Below, in pieces: positions 24,177 through 33,034 of a stretch of 47,524 nt of DNA. The translations under genes and the position numbers were made by a program. The DNA comes from Planctomycetaceae bacterium (lineage in GTDB: Bacteria; Planctomycetota; Planctomycetia; Pirellulales; Thermoguttaceae). The stretch's first letter is position 1. The number at the start of each line of letters is the position of its first letter. The DNA is taken from positions 1-47,524 of the forward strand of contig WRKP01000017.1 of the NCBI GenBank assembly GCA_009778035.1, read 5' to 3'. The notes under the pieces are model-generated. The model was not told where the DNA came from and searched no databases. It saw nothing but the letters and a program-made list of their open reading frames with translations.

Positions 24177-26093
24177 ATGGGCGCGATTCCAACTGGCACT
24201 TCCCGATTGATTAAGGCTTGCACGCCGCTGACCGATGCCGGTCGGCTGGCTCGCTGGGCCTACATCCTCGATAAAGTCAATGCACTCGAAGAAAAATCAC
24301 AAGCCCTCTCCGATGCTGAACTCCGAAAAGAAAGCCTCTCACTCCGATACCGGGCACGAAGCGGAGAACCCCTGAAATCCCTGCTTGTCGAAGCCTACGC
24401 CCTCGTTCGTGAAGCCGGACGGCGAACCATCAATATGCGGCACTTCGACGTGCAAATCCTCGCCGGGGCCGCTCTGTTCAACCATTCCATCGTCGAAATG
24501 CAAACCGGCGAAGGAAAAACCCTGACCGCAACGTTGCCGATGTACATCTACGCCCTGTCCGGCAACGGGACAATGCTCGCGACCGTCAACGATTATCTTG
24601 CCAAACGCGATGCCGAAATCATGATGCCGATTTACAATATGCTCGGTTTGAGTGTCGGTGTCATCCAAACGGATATGCAGCCGGGCGAACGCCGGGAATC
24701 CTATCATTGCGACATAACCTACGGGACGGCCAAGGAATTTGGGTTCGATTTCCTCAAAGACCGACTGCTGCTCCGAACCATTGCCGAAGGAAAACACGAC
24801 TTGATAGGGGCTTTAATGGGCCAGCCGAAACAGGCAGGCGAGCAGCCCGTACAAAGAAATCCCTACTTCGCGCTCGTCGACGAAGCGGACAGCATTTTGA
24901 TTGACGAAGCCAGCACGCCGCTCATTATCAGTGCGACTCCGACCGATGATATTGAAGCGGAAGCCGAAAAATATAATTGGGCTGCCGCATCCATTTCGCA
25001 ATTTGAGGAAAAAGTCGATTACACCTACGACCATGAAAAGCGAACCATCGACTTCACCACGGCGGGGCGGCGGAAAGTTCGGGCGATTCCCAAAACGCCA
25101 GCGTTGAATCAAACCGGCATGCAGGATATTTACGATTTCGTGCAGCAGGCGTTGTTGGTTGACCGAATTTACCATCGCGACGAGCACTACGTCATCCGCG
25201 ATGATGAAATCGTGATCGTCGATGAATTCACGGGCCGACTGGGAGAGGGCAGAAAATGGCGGGAGGGCATCCATCAAGCCATCGAGGCCAAAGAGGGTGT
25301 TCCGGTAACTTGGGCGACGGAGCAGGCGGCAAGGGTTACGGTGCAGGATTATTTTCTGCGGTTTGATCACTTGGCCGGAATGACGGGAACGGCGGCGGCT
25401 TCACGCCGGGAACTGCAAAAAATCTACCGTTGCAAGGTGATTCCGGTTCCGACGCACCGTCCGCCGAAGCGGATTCGCTTAACGACCGGGCTGTACCGAA
25501 CGGAAGATGCGAAATGGGATGCCATCGTGCAGGAAATTATTGCGGTGCATCAGACGGGCCGACCGTTGCTCATCGGAACGCGGACGATTGACAAGTCGAT
25601 TCTCCTATCGGAAAAACTCCAGGAAGTAAAAATTGAGCATTCGGTGCTCAATGCGTATCAGATTGCGGAGGAGGCGGAAATTGTCGCCAAAGCGGGCGAA
25701 ATGGGTAAGGTAACGGTTTCGACCAATATGGCTGGCCGCGGAACGGATATTAAAATATCGGATGAAATCCGAGCACTTGGCGGATTGCATGTAATCTGTA
25801 CGGAGATGCATGAGTCGGCACGGATAGATCGGCAACTCATTGGCCGATGTGGCCGACAGGGCGATCCGGGCACATATCGGCAGTATTTATCATTGGAGGA
25901 TGAGTTATTGCATCGTGCGTATGGCAAGAAACGCAAATCGTTGCTGCTTTATGAAAGGAAGTTCGTCAAGGCTCAGCGGAAGGTTGAACGCCGGAGTTAC
26001 CGCAATCGCAAAGTGATGCTTTATTACGAGAAGGAGCGCAAAAAGATGATGCGAGCGATGGGCCAGGACCCGTATTTGGATTCGCCGAATTAG
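24177..26093 (+). CDS. secA: short SecA-family translocase ATPase
   Basis: SecA drives proteins through SecYEG. This copy is 638 aa against about 850-1000 for the housekeeping form. Visible parts: NBD1 with MQTGEGKT (about residue 108), the DEAD-type VDEADSILIDEA (about 234), the preprotein crosslinking region, and NBD2 with TNMAGRGTDIK (about 516) and GRCGRQGDPG (about 555). Only ~75 residues, highly basic and helical, follow, where E. coli has about 320. The helical wing, most of the scaffold, the two-helix finger and the zinc tail are therefore missing. All ATPase motifs are intact. It is best read as an accessory SecA paralogue of the type seen in planctomycetes and relatives rather than the main SecA. 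The frame starts at ATG 24177 with no alternative upstream. Confidence 0.9.
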   Translation: MGAIPTGTSRLIKACTPLTDAGRLARWAYILDKVNALEEKSQALSDAELRKESLSLRYRARSGEPLKSLLVEAYALVREAGRRTINMRHFDVQILAGAALFNHSIVEMQTGEGKTLTATLPMYIYALSGNGTMLATVNDYLAKRDAEIMMPIYNMLGLSVGVIQTDMQPGERRESYHCDITYGTAKEFGFDFLKDRLLLRTIAEGKHDLIGALMGQPKQAGEQPVQRNPYFALVDEADSILIDEASTPLIISATPTDDIEAEAEKYNWAAASISQFEEKVDYTYDHEKRTIDFTTAGRRKVRAIPKTPALNQTGMQDIYDFVQQALLVDRIYHRDEHYVIRDDEIVIVDEFTGRLGEGRKWREGIHQAIEAKEGVPVTWATEQAARVTVQDYFLRFDHLAGMTGTAAASRRELQKIYRCKVIPVPTHRPPKRIRLTTGLYRTEDAKWDAIVQEIIAVHQTGRPLLIGTRTIDKSILLSEKLQEVKIEHSVLNAYQIAEEAEIVAKAGEMGKVTVSTNMAGRGTDIKISDEIRALGGLHVICTEMHESARIDRQLIGRCGRQGDPGTYRQYLSLEDELLHRAYGKKRKSLLLYERKFVKAQRKVERRSYRNRKVMLYYEKERKKMMRAMGQDPYLDSPN

Positions 26094-26117
26094 AGGAATC
26101 CGGCGGAGCGGAGCGAA

Positions 26118-27287
26118 TTACGCCGGAATGATGCTTTCCACGTCGACCCAACGGCGTTCGGCAGCCGAGCGAAGGACTGTATAGATCAAGCGATCAACGG
26201 CAATCCCTTGATACAAGTCCGGTGTCGTCTGCCGGTCTTCCGCAACAGCGTGCAAAAAGTTCGAAAGACATGCAACATGTGCCCGCATCCAGCCGATACT
26301 CGCTTTCGGCGACGGAAAATCGTAATCCGGCAACTCATAACGACCGCCGCAGGGAATCCGCTTCCAACCAACATCGCCGCCGAGCGGTCGATCCGTCGCA
26401 CGGGCATCGAAAAATTCAAGATAATGCGGCTGCATCAGTCGAAATCGAAGGGCGCCAAGTTCGCCGTGAATTTCGAGCAACATTTCATCTTCGTTACCCG
26501 TCGCTAGTTTCGTCGCTTCGATCACGCCGGACGCGCCCGATTGCATACGGACGAGCATTGACACGGCATCTTCGGATTCGACATCGCACAATGCGTTTGC
26601 CGAATCCAGTCGTTGGGGAAATGCCAACATCGTCTCGGCAAGCAATGATTCGATAGGGCCAAGAAGATGGGTCGTCAAATCAAGCAGATGAGAACCGAGA
26701 TCACGCACGGCACCGCCGAATTGGGTGTGTTTCCATCTGAACGGAATCGATGCCGAAGCATTACTCGAATGAAAGTATCCCAATCGGAACTGGAGAATCC
26801 GGCCTAACGCCTCGGTGTGAAGCAATTTTTTGGCTCGAATCAATGCCGGAAAAAACCTGTTATGAAACGTCATCTGGTTTATCTCCGCGTATTTTGACTC
26901 TTGCAGAGCCGTATGCACCGATTCCGCCTCTTCGAGGGATGCCGACAGAGGTTTATCGCAATAAATCTTTTTCCGATGCTTAATCGCGGAAAGCAATGGT
27001 TCGACATGCAAATCGTTCGGCGTGCAAATATGCACAATGTCGATGTTGGGATTTTCCGTGATTTCCCGATAGTCGGTGGTCGCAACATCCGCACGGCATA
27101 TCGACTTGGCTTGTTCGGCAGTCTCTTTCCGCGATGTTGCAACGTGCGTGATTCGGAAGGTTGCATTCATCGGCACACTATAGAACGGCATTGCGGCGTA
27201 AGCGTAGGCATGAACTTTGCCGATCATTCCGAAACCGAGGATGCCGACGCGGTAGGTTTTCTCTTTCAATGCGGTATTAGGGGTCAA
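26118..27287 (-). CDS. Gfo/Idh/MocA-family NAD(P)-dependent oxidoreductase
   Basis: The product is 389 aa with a TTG start, supported by AAAGGA 7-8 nt upstream and by a well-placed promoter. The N-terminal Rossmann fold has VGILGFGMIGKVHA; the family motif EKP appears as CDKPLSAS (about residue 105). The C-terminal half contains the alpha/beta domain with FRWKHTQFGGAVRDLGSHLLDL, in which the His is a likely catalytic residue. Family members oxidise or reduce sugars, inositols and related polyols; the substrate here cannot be told. The last codons (SIIPA-stop) are encoded by TCATTCCGGCG, the edge of the window's palindromic element, so the C-terminus appears to end in a repeat remnant. Confidence 0.9.
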   Translation of the reverse strand: MTPNTALKEKTYRVGILGFGMIGKVHAYAYAAMPFYSVPMNATFRITHVATSRKETAEQAKSICRADVATTDYREITENPNIDIVHICTPNDLHVEPLLSAIKHRKKIYCDKPLSASLEEAESVHTALQESKYAEINQMTFHNRFFPALIRAKKLLHTEALGRILQFRLGYFHSSNASASIPFRWKHTQFGGAVRDLGSHLLDLTTHLLGPIESLLAETMLAFPQRLDSANALCDVESEDAVSMLVRMQSGASGVIEATKLATGNEDEMLLEIHGELGALRFRLMQPHYLEFFDARATDRPLGGDVGWKRIPCGGRYELPDYDFPSPKASIGWMRAHVACLSNFLHAVAEDRQTTPDLYQGIAVDRLIYTVLRSAAERRWVDVESIIPA

Positions 27288-27325
27288 AATTCATTCCTTT
27301 CTGATGTCGGGCACTCTACCGCCCT

Positions 27326-27354
27326 ATTCTAATTGGGTGTCGGATAATTTGCAA
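27326..27354 (-). promoter_or_regulatory. promoter for the Gfo/Idh oxidoreductase
   Basis: On the minus strand TTGCAA (27354-27349) and TAGAAT (27331-27326) are 17 bp apart, giving a leader of about 32 nt that includes the ribosome binding site and the TTG start. Confidence 0.6.
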
Positions 27355-27397
27355 TCGCATCACAGAGGGTACAGGCCTAATTTGAAGGGGGCAAGTT

Positions 27398-28285
27398 TTA
27401 CCCTTGCGTTTGCGGGAGCGAATTGCCGAGGGAAAAACCGTACGGCTTCGGAACATGCTCTTGGGCGGACTCCAAAAAGCGACTCACCGCAACGGCATCG
27501 GCCGTGCGAATTGCCGACTTCAACTCCTCGAGACGGCTGCCGAATTCGTCTAAAACAGCAAGCAGCCGGTGCTGATTTTCCAAAAAAATATCCGTCCAAA
27601 CCGCAGGAGAACCCAACGCAATCCGAGTGGTATCCGCAAAGCCGGCTCCACAAAATGGATGATCCGAGGCTCTTAACAACGATGCAAGTGCTGCCGCTAC
27701 GGCATGAGGGAGATGCGATGTTCGAGCCAAAATTTCATCATGCCGATTCGGTTCCAGCAAAAGCGTTCGGGCACCGAGCGATTCCCAAAAAACTTGCAAA
27801 CGTTCAATATCCCGCGGACAACTTGTCGACATCGGCGTCAATACGGTCAGCCGGTCTTGGAATAAATCAGCATTGCCGAATTCCGGTCCGGTTTTTTCGC
27901 TTCCGGCAATCGGATGAGCACCGATAAAACAGGCATCATATTTGAGCAGCCGTTTTTCCAGTTCGCAGCAGATGTTTCCTTTTGTGCTGCCGACATCGCT
28001 TATGAGTATATTGCTGTTGACGGCGGCAATTTTTTCGGCCAATTCGACGATTGCACCGACAGGTGTGCAAATCAAAGCGAGTCCGTCGGTAATTTCAGTG
28101 AGGCAATCAAGTGTGGTCGAAATTTGGTCGACGGCTCCGCGCTGCAATGCGATGTCCAGTGTTTGTCGGCAATTTCCGATGCCGATGACGGACTCGGCAA
28201 GATTCCTTTTTTTCGCTGCCAGACCGACCGAGGAACCAAGCAAGCCGACACCGACGATGATGAGGGAAGAAAATGTTTTCGGCAT
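27398..28285 (-). CDS. tyrA: prephenate dehydrogenase family protein
   Basis: The enzyme oxidatively decarboxylates prephenate or arogenate in tyrosine synthesis. The product is 295 aa from the ATG at 28285; the open frame runs 26 residues further, but these are low-complexity sequence from a repeat-rich gap. The Rossmann fold begins LIIVGVGLLGSSVGLAAK; then DVGSTK, FIGAHPIAGSEKTG (with the catalytic His), and the helical dimerisation domain with ARTSHLPHAVAAALA. There is no ACT domain and no chorismate-mutase fusion. It is separated by 110 bp, with a new promoter, from the downstream oxidoreductase gene. Confidence 0.93.
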   Translation of the reverse strand: MPKTFSSLIIVGVGLLGSSVGLAAKKRNLAESVIGIGNCRQTLDIALQRGAVDQISTTLDCLTEITDGLALICTPVGAIVELAEKIAAVNSNILISDVGSTKGNICCELEKRLLKYDACFIGAHPIAGSEKTGPEFGNADLFQDRLTVLTPMSTSCPRDIERLQVFWESLGARTLLLEPNRHDEILARTSHLPHAVAAALASLLRASDHPFCGAGFADTTRIALGSPAVWTDIFLENQHRLLAVLDEFGSRLEELKSAIRTADAVAVSRFLESAQEHVPKPYGFSLGNSLPQTQG

Positions 28286-28367
28286 GAATATATTAAAAGT
28301 GAACAAAAAATGTAAGAAAACAGAGCCGCAATCGGGCGATTGCGACCCCAGCACCCGCAACACCCCA

Positions 28368-28413
28368 GAGCCCGTGGCGTGCGGTCAGGATTCCCGGTTT
28401 TCGCCGGAGTGAT
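28368..28413. repeat. 13-mer GAGCCCGTGGCGT plus a palindrome remnant
   Basis: GAGCCCGTGGCGT (28368-28380) is identical to the sequence that ends folP (17996-18008) and queC (36712-36724). It is followed at 28388-28413 by GGATTCCCGG..CGCCGGAGTGAT, a degraded half of the palindromic element core. Both lie between tyrA and the coiled-coil gene. Confidence 0.7.
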
Positions 28414-28438
28414 TTGGGGAATTTTTCTTTTGGCAGTC

Positions 28439-28756
28439 TTATCCCCTATCATTCATTTCCAGTAAATATCGGCACTCATCCCGTTCTCGCCGAGTGGCTT
28501 CGAGATCGAAAATCAGATATTTCAGATCGAGACTCATTTGATTGAGCGAGTCTTGCAGGTATCCGAGCATTCGTTGTCGCCGTTCAAAGCACTCGGTAAG
28601 GCGGTCAAGCACTTTGTAAAAATCCGGTCGGTATTCATCCGGCAGGCCATCGGCCAATCGAAGCAGTTCCATAAGTCCATAGACTTCGTGAAACGATTCC
28701 GTGTTCGTGGCATGCTGGGCGGTTCGTGGGTCTAAAACAGCGGAGTCGGAAATCAT
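28439..28756 (-). CDS. small coiled-coil hypothetical protein
   Basis: The product is 105 aa from the ATG at 28756 (MISDSAVLDPRTAQHATNTE..). The frame is open for 79 more codons upstream, but these translate a palindromic element and AT-rich intergenic DNA and contain no better start. The protein is nearly all helix with heptad-like spacing (DSLNQMSLDLKYLIFDLEATRRERD) and no export signal. No family is recognised and no function is proposed. Confidence 0.65.
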   Translation of the reverse strand: MISDSAVLDPRTAQHATNTESFHEVYGLMELLRLADGLPDEYRPDFYKVLDRLTECFERRQRMLGYLQDSLNQMSLDLKYLIFDLEATRRERDECRYLLEMNDRG

Positions 28757-28954
28757 CGTTATATTGGAAAACAAAAATGGGGGGACGATTATTTGTACGT
28801 CTATTCTACACGACGCTTGAAAAAAAACAATCAATTTTCGGCGAAAAAGTCTTGAATGATAAAATTCTCTTGGCACAATGTGCAAGAGACTCATTTGTTC
28901 TCTTGTTTGCCCAATTTGCCGGAAAGTAATAGGTTGGCACCTTGCACGCCGCTT

Positions 28955-29018
28955 CTCTGGGTCCCGGCTTTCGCCGGGATGACGCCGGGGCATCCAGTCC
29001 CATTCTGAATATGCTCTA
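28955..29018. repeat. MITE-like palindromic element, right half of type II
   Basis: CTCTGGGTCCCGG..CCGGGATGACG is the core hairpin and the end, CATTCTGAATATGCTCTA, is the type II terminal repeat. The left half is absent. It abuts the 3' end of the ExbD-like gene. Confidence 0.75.
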
Positions 29019-29026
29019 AACCCACA

Positions 29027-30061
29027 TCACTGCGTCGAAGATCGCGTTCCGTGCGGAGAAATGCCGATGGGATGCCCCAACAACATCGGGCGAGCCGCGA
29101 CTGAATACCCCTGAACCTGCAAAAATTGCTTCAATTCCTGGTACTCCTCAAAAGAATCGGGATAAACCCAGACCGTTACCGTATAAAGATGTTTCTGAAA
29201 TGCGGCCAGTTTTCGGCAAAACTCCGATTGCGGCGACGCCAACGCCTGATGCAACGGTTGCCCCAACGGCTCATACATCGGGACAATTTCGCCATATTGC
29301 AATCCGATTCGCGTTTCGATCCCGCCAGGCACCGGAATATGCCGTGTTGCCAAGATGTACTCCATTTCAAAATGATCAATCGGCCCAATTTTCCCCGCAT
29401 GCGTCGGCTGCTTCGCATACCGATGCTGCTCTGCTCCGACATGTCCGCGTAACTGCGACGTAAATTCATCGAGCGGAACGTACACCACTCTGCCGCCGAG
29501 CAAACGCACATGGATTTCCTTTGTCTCGACCATCTGACTCAAAGAAGTCGGCGTATTTTCCAACACGGTCGCCTTGGGCCGGATTTGCTGCAAATGATTT
29601 TTCGCCTGGTCAATTTGCTCCAATTTGGCCTGGATTTCCATCAGTCGGCGTTGGCATTCAATTTTATCTTTGAGTGCCTGGCTTTTCGCTTCGGCAGCGA
29701 GTTCAATTTCCGCCCTGACGGATGTCATTAAATCAAACAAGGCCGCATACTCCATACTTTGCAGATAAACCTGTTCCGCGATGATTTCCGATTGGATTTC
29801 GAGTTCTTCGATATTCACTCGGAGGTTTGCGGCATGTTCGGCTTTCGTTTGGAGTTCTTGGTATTGCGTTTCGAGTTGGACAAGCATTGCGGCATCGGCA
29901 AATGCCTGTTCGGGAGCAACTTCAGCCGAGGAATACTGTGCGCGGATTCCCGCAACCATCACGAGAATGATGAGGATTCCGACGATATTGGAGACGAGAT
30001 CGAGAAAGGATTCCTGTCCGCCCAGTTCGATTTCGGTATTTTTGCCCTTTCGGAGTTTCAT
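29027..30061 (-). CDS. ExbD-like membrane-anchored coiled-coil protein
   Basis: The product is 344 aa from the ATG at 30061. The N-terminus has one membrane helix (SFLDLVSNIVGILIILVMVAG, about residues 18-42) preceded by a basic stretch and an acidic Asp, as in ExbD/TolR/MotB-like partners of proton-driven MotA/ExbB channels. A long coiled coil covers about residues 55-165. The rest is a soluble domain of unknown type that would lie outside the membrane. No ExbB/MotA-type channel gene is adjacent, unlike most planctomycete loci with such proteins as I recall them. It lies 85 bp after the methyltransferase/MTHFR fusion on the same strand. Confidence 0.65.
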   Translation of the reverse strand: MKLRKGKNTEIELGGQESFLDLVSNIVGILIILVMVAGIRAQYSSAEVAPEQAFADAAMLVQLETQYQELQTKAEHAANLRVNIEELEIQSEIIAEQVYLQSMEYAALFDLMTSVRAEIELAAEAKSQALKDKIECQRRLMEIQAKLEQIDQAKNHLQQIRPKATVLENTPTSLSQMVETKEIHVRLLGGRVVYVPLDEFTSQLRGHVGAEQHRYAKQPTHAGKIGPIDHFEMEYILATRHIPVPGGIETRIGLQYGEIVPMYEPLGQPLHQALASPQSEFCRKLAAFQKHLYTVTVWVYPDSFEEYQELKQFLQVQGYSVAARPMLLGHPIGISPHGTRSSTQ

Positions 30062-30145
30062 CGTATGAAATACGCAAAGTACCCTATGGCAAATCGGCAA
30101 AAAATGGCGAAAAATTGAGGGTATTTTGGAGGTTTCCGCATATAC

Positions 30146-32038
30146 CTACGATCCCAGTACGGCGAGGACAATATCAATGCGGCCAAACGGAGCACTGACC
30201 TGTATCCCATTCACCCGCTGCCGAACATGTTCTATCATCTCCCTCGCAATCTCCACGCCGACAGACAACTGCTCCTCCTTCGATTGCTTCGCGACCGCTG
30301 CCATCCGACGCATCGTCGAATCCGGCACCACGACGCCCGGCACCTCGTTTTGCATAAATTCTGCATTCCGATAACTCGCCAAAGGCCAGATTCCCGCAAT
30401 GATCGGAATCGGCAAGCCGCCGCCCATCATTCTGGTCAAGGCATCCAAAAACGACAACAACGCATCAGGATCAAATACCGGCTGCGTAATTGCAAATTCC
30501 GCTCCGGCCTCGACTTTCATACGGAATCGGTCGAGTTCCCGATTGCGATCCAATGCCGTTGGGTCAAGGCCGACGCCAATCACCGCACGCGTCGTCGGAT
30601 GTACCGCCTGACCGCCAAGGTCGATGCCCCGATTCAACCGCCGCTGCACCGCAACGATGCCGATCGCATCCGTATCAAACACGCCCGTCGCATCGGGATA
30701 CAATCCCAACTTCGGCGGGTCGCCCGTTACAAAAAGCAAATTGTGTATACCCGACGCCGCACAACCCAACAAATCGGCCTGCATACCGATCAAATTGCGG
30801 TCTCGGCAACAAAAATGCAGAATCGGCTCGATATGGGCTTCGGTCAAAATCCGCTGTGCGGTAATCAGCGGCGAAATCCGCGAACTCGCCCGGGGACCGT
30901 CCGGCAGGTTGATCGCGTCAACCCCGTGCCGATGGAGCCGACGGCTGTTTTCTATGATATTCGTCAAATCGTAACCCCGCGGCGGGACGAGTTCGACCGT
31001 CGTAATCCAAGACCGTTGGGCGAGTTTCCAAGCGAATCGGGAACGTTCGGCGAAGGGGACTTCCGGTTGCTCAACGACTTCCGGCTGGGCGTCTTTGAGG
31101 ATAACCTTTGCCGATTGAGCAGCGGAATGGGCTTTGGCCAACGGTTTGACCATTTTGGCGATTTCCCTGATATGGTCGGGCGTCATCCCGCAACACCCGC
31201 CGATGCCGCAGGCACCGAGATTGGCGAACTGCATGGAATAGGTCGCGGCATATTCCGGCGAGCAAAAATACAAGTGTCGCCCTTCAAATTCCTTCGGCGT
31301 GCCAGCATTGGGCTGAACAATGAGGGGCAAGTCGATGATTTTGACGGCTTCTTCGGCAGCGAGCAGCAGTCCCTCGGGCCCGGAGCCGCAGTTGAGGCCG
31401 AGTGCGGCAGGTTTGGCTGCGTACTCAAACGGAGCAAACAGTCGGGCGATGGTTTCGCCGGATTCGCTGGTCGGCTGGCCTCCGCTCCCTGTAAAACCGT
31501 GCGGCGGAATCACGACGGCACAGGACAACACATACGGAATATGCGGACGCTGCTGCATCGCTTGGGCGCAGATTTCCATTGCTCGACGGGAAGGTTGCGT
31601 TTCAAACAGGATGAAATCGACTTGACCTTCCCAAAGGGCGTCCACTTGTTCGAGAATGATGATTTCGACTTCTGTGGCACTATGCTGGGCGGTATGCTTG
31701 ATGGGCCCGACGGAGCCGGCAACGAAAGCGGAGTCGCCAGCGACCGTTCGGGCGATTTTGGCACCGGCTCGGTTAATATCGGCAAGTTTTTCGGCCAAAC
31801 CGTATTTTTCCAGGTTCAATCGGTTGGCCCCGAAGGTATTTGCCGTCAGAACATCAGCACCGGCATTTCGGTAATCAAGCAGAATTTGCTCAACGAGTTT
31901 GGGATCGGTCAGATTGATTTCTTCAAAGCAGCGATTCGTGAAGACATGGTGCCGATAGAGTTCGGTTCCCATAGGCCCGTCGAAGACGAGCAGGCTTTTG
32001 CGGAGCGAATCCGGGAAGGATGGAGTGGACGGCATCAT
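30146..32038 (-). CDS. bifunctional homocysteine S-methyltransferase / methylenetetrahydrofolate reductase
   Basis: The product is 630 aa. Residues ~1-300 are a homocysteine-binding methyltransferase domain (FDGPMGTELYRHHV.., ALGLNCGSGPEG, GIGGCCGMTPDHI), with the three zinc-ligand Cys in place. Residues ~335-630 are a MetF-type MTHFR domain (TVELVPPRGYD, HFCCRDRNLIGMQADLLG, FVTGDPPKLG, EFAITQPVFD). This fusion is a known arrangement (YitJ-like) that links 5,10-methylene-THF reduction to methionine synthesis. Two adjacent ATGs (32038, 32035) are possible starts. The -10 box lies only 6 nt upstream, so translation is probably leaderless. Confidence 0.94.
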   Translation of the reverse strand: MMPSTPSFPDSLRKSLLVFDGPMGTELYRHHVFTNRCFEEINLTDPKLVEQILLDYRNAGADVLTANTFGANRLNLEKYGLAEKLADINRAGAKIARTVAGDSAFVAGSVGPIKHTAQHSATEVEIIILEQVDALWEGQVDFILFETQPSRRAMEICAQAMQQRPHIPYVLSCAVVIPPHGFTGSGGQPTSESGETIARLFAPFEYAAKPAALGLNCGSGPEGLLLAAEEAVKIIDLPLIVQPNAGTPKEFEGRHLYFCSPEYAATYSMQFANLGACGIGGCCGMTPDHIREIAKMVKPLAKAHSAAQSAKVILKDAQPEVVEQPEVPFAERSRFAWKLAQRSWITTVELVPPRGYDLTNIIENSRRLHRHGVDAINLPDGPRASSRISPLITAQRILTEAHIEPILHFCCRDRNLIGMQADLLGCAASGIHNLLFVTGDPPKLGLYPDATGVFDTDAIGIVAVQRRLNRGIDLGGQAVHPTTRAVIGVGLDPTALDRNRELDRFRMKVEAGAEFAITQPVFDPDALLSFLDALTRMMGGGLPIPIIAGIWPLASYRNAEFMQNEVPGVVVPDSTMRRMAAVAKQSKEEQLSVGVEIAREMIEHVRQRVNGIQVSAPFGRIDIVLAVLGS

Positions 32039-32044
32039 ACGGGA

Positions 32045-32072
32045 AGTTTAGCATATGAACCGGGAAATGCAA
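32045..32072 (-). promoter_or_regulatory. leaderless-type promoter for the methyltransferase/MTHFR gene
   Basis: On the minus strand TTGCAT (32072-32067) and TAAACT (32050-32045) are 16 bp apart. Only 6 nt separate TAAACT from the ATG, so transcription should begin at or within the start codon. Confidence 0.6.
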
Positions 32073-32109
32073 GTTGGGCGCGGTGGTTGGGCGTGATAAT
32101 TGGGCAAGG

Positions 32110-32805
32110 CTACCCCCCGCCGTTTTTGTGTTTGCCCTTAACGATGAGTCCCGCCGCGTATCCGGCTTTGAAGCCCGCATCAATGTTGACAACGAGAACA
32201 TTGGAGGCACAACTGTTAAGCATACACAACAGCGCAGAAAGGCCGCCGAAATTGGCTCCGTAGCCGACACTCGTCGGAACCGCGATGACCGGACATGCAA
32301 CGTGACCGCCTACCACGCTCGGTAAGGCTCCTTCCATACCGGCAACGACGATCACGACATCGGAATCCTGAACCAACGGCAATTTCGCCTGAAAGCGTTG
32401 CGGGCCGGCAACGCCGACGTCTTGGATAAAAAGAACTTCCGCTCCCGTCCAAAGAGCGGTTTCCCGGGCTTCTTCGGCAACCGGAGCATCGCTCGTTCCT
32501 GCCGACAGGACGGCAATTTTGCCGACCGGCTTGGCTTCAAGGGTGTTAAAAAGGCGAAATGTCTTTGCAATTTGGTTATAACGCAGGGCAAGTCCTTTTG
32601 CGGCAAAGTGTTGTTGCAGAAAATCGCCCTTTTCGGCATCTATTCGCGTTGCAAAGGCGTCGATATTTTTTTCGGCAAAGGCTTCAAAGGTTTTCAAGAT
32701 GGTTTCTTTGGATTTCCCTTCGCCGTAGATGACTTCGGGCAAGCCGCACCGGTCCCGACGGCCTATGTCCAGTTGCACTTCATCTAAATCGAGAAATTCG
32801 TTCAT
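32110..32805 (-). CDS. larB: LarB-family pyridinium carboxylase (nickel-pincer cofactor)
   Basis: LarB carboxylates and hydrolyses nicotinic acid adenine dinucleotide in the first step of the nickel-pincer cofactor for lactate racemase-like enzymes. The product is 231 aa from the ATG at 32805. The N-terminus has the helical segment DLDEVQLDIGRRDRCGLPEVIYG; the PurE-like fold follows with VLSAGTSDAPVAEEA, ..DVGVAGPQRF, VVAGMEGALPSVVGGHV, ..AVPTSVGYGA and NIDAGFKAGYAA. LarC and LarE are not adjacent, as in many genomes where larB stands alone. The C-terminus ends in a short Lys/Gly tail. Confidence 0.92.
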   Translation of the reverse strand: MNEFLDLDEVQLDIGRRDRCGLPEVIYGEGKSKETILKTFEAFAEKNIDAFATRIDAEKGDFLQQHFAAKGLALRYNQIAKTFRLFNTLEAKPVGKIAVLSAGTSDAPVAEEARETALWTGAEVLFIQDVGVAGPQRFQAKLPLVQDSDVVIVVAGMEGALPSVVGGHVACPVIAVPTSVGYGANFGGLSALLCMLNSCASNVLVVNIDAGFKAGYAAGLIVKGKHKNGGG

Positions 32806-32835
32806 GTGGGCATCATTTTTTGGAAACGTTGGATG

Positions 32836-32865
32836 ATTATACTTCAATAATGGCTGCAAGAGCAA
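32836..32865 (-). promoter_or_regulatory. promoter for larB
   Basis: On the minus strand TTGCTC (32865-32860) and a perfect TATAAT (32841-32836) are 18 bp apart. The leader is about 25 nt. Confidence 0.45.
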
Positions 32866-32882
32866 AGGGGCGTGAGCCCTCC

Positions 32883-33034
32883 TGGTGCATATTCAGAATT
32901 GATACGGACACCCCTCCGTCATCCCGGCGCAAGCCGGGAACCAGAGGAACTGGCACCACACGCCGCTCGGCTGGGTTCCGGCTTTCGCCGGAATGACCAT
33001 TTTTGCCGCCCTTCACGGCATTCGGTACGTTCTC
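32883..33034. repeat. MITE-like palindromic element, type II (degenerate)
   Basis: The left end, GCATATTCAGAATTG.., and the arm CTCCGTCATCCCGGCGC match the 15957-16104 copy over ~55 bp. The right end is diverged, CATTCGGTACGTTCTC (about 33019-33034). That end lies inside the last codons of the membrane-protein gene, so the element appears to supply its final residues and stop. Confidence 0.75.
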
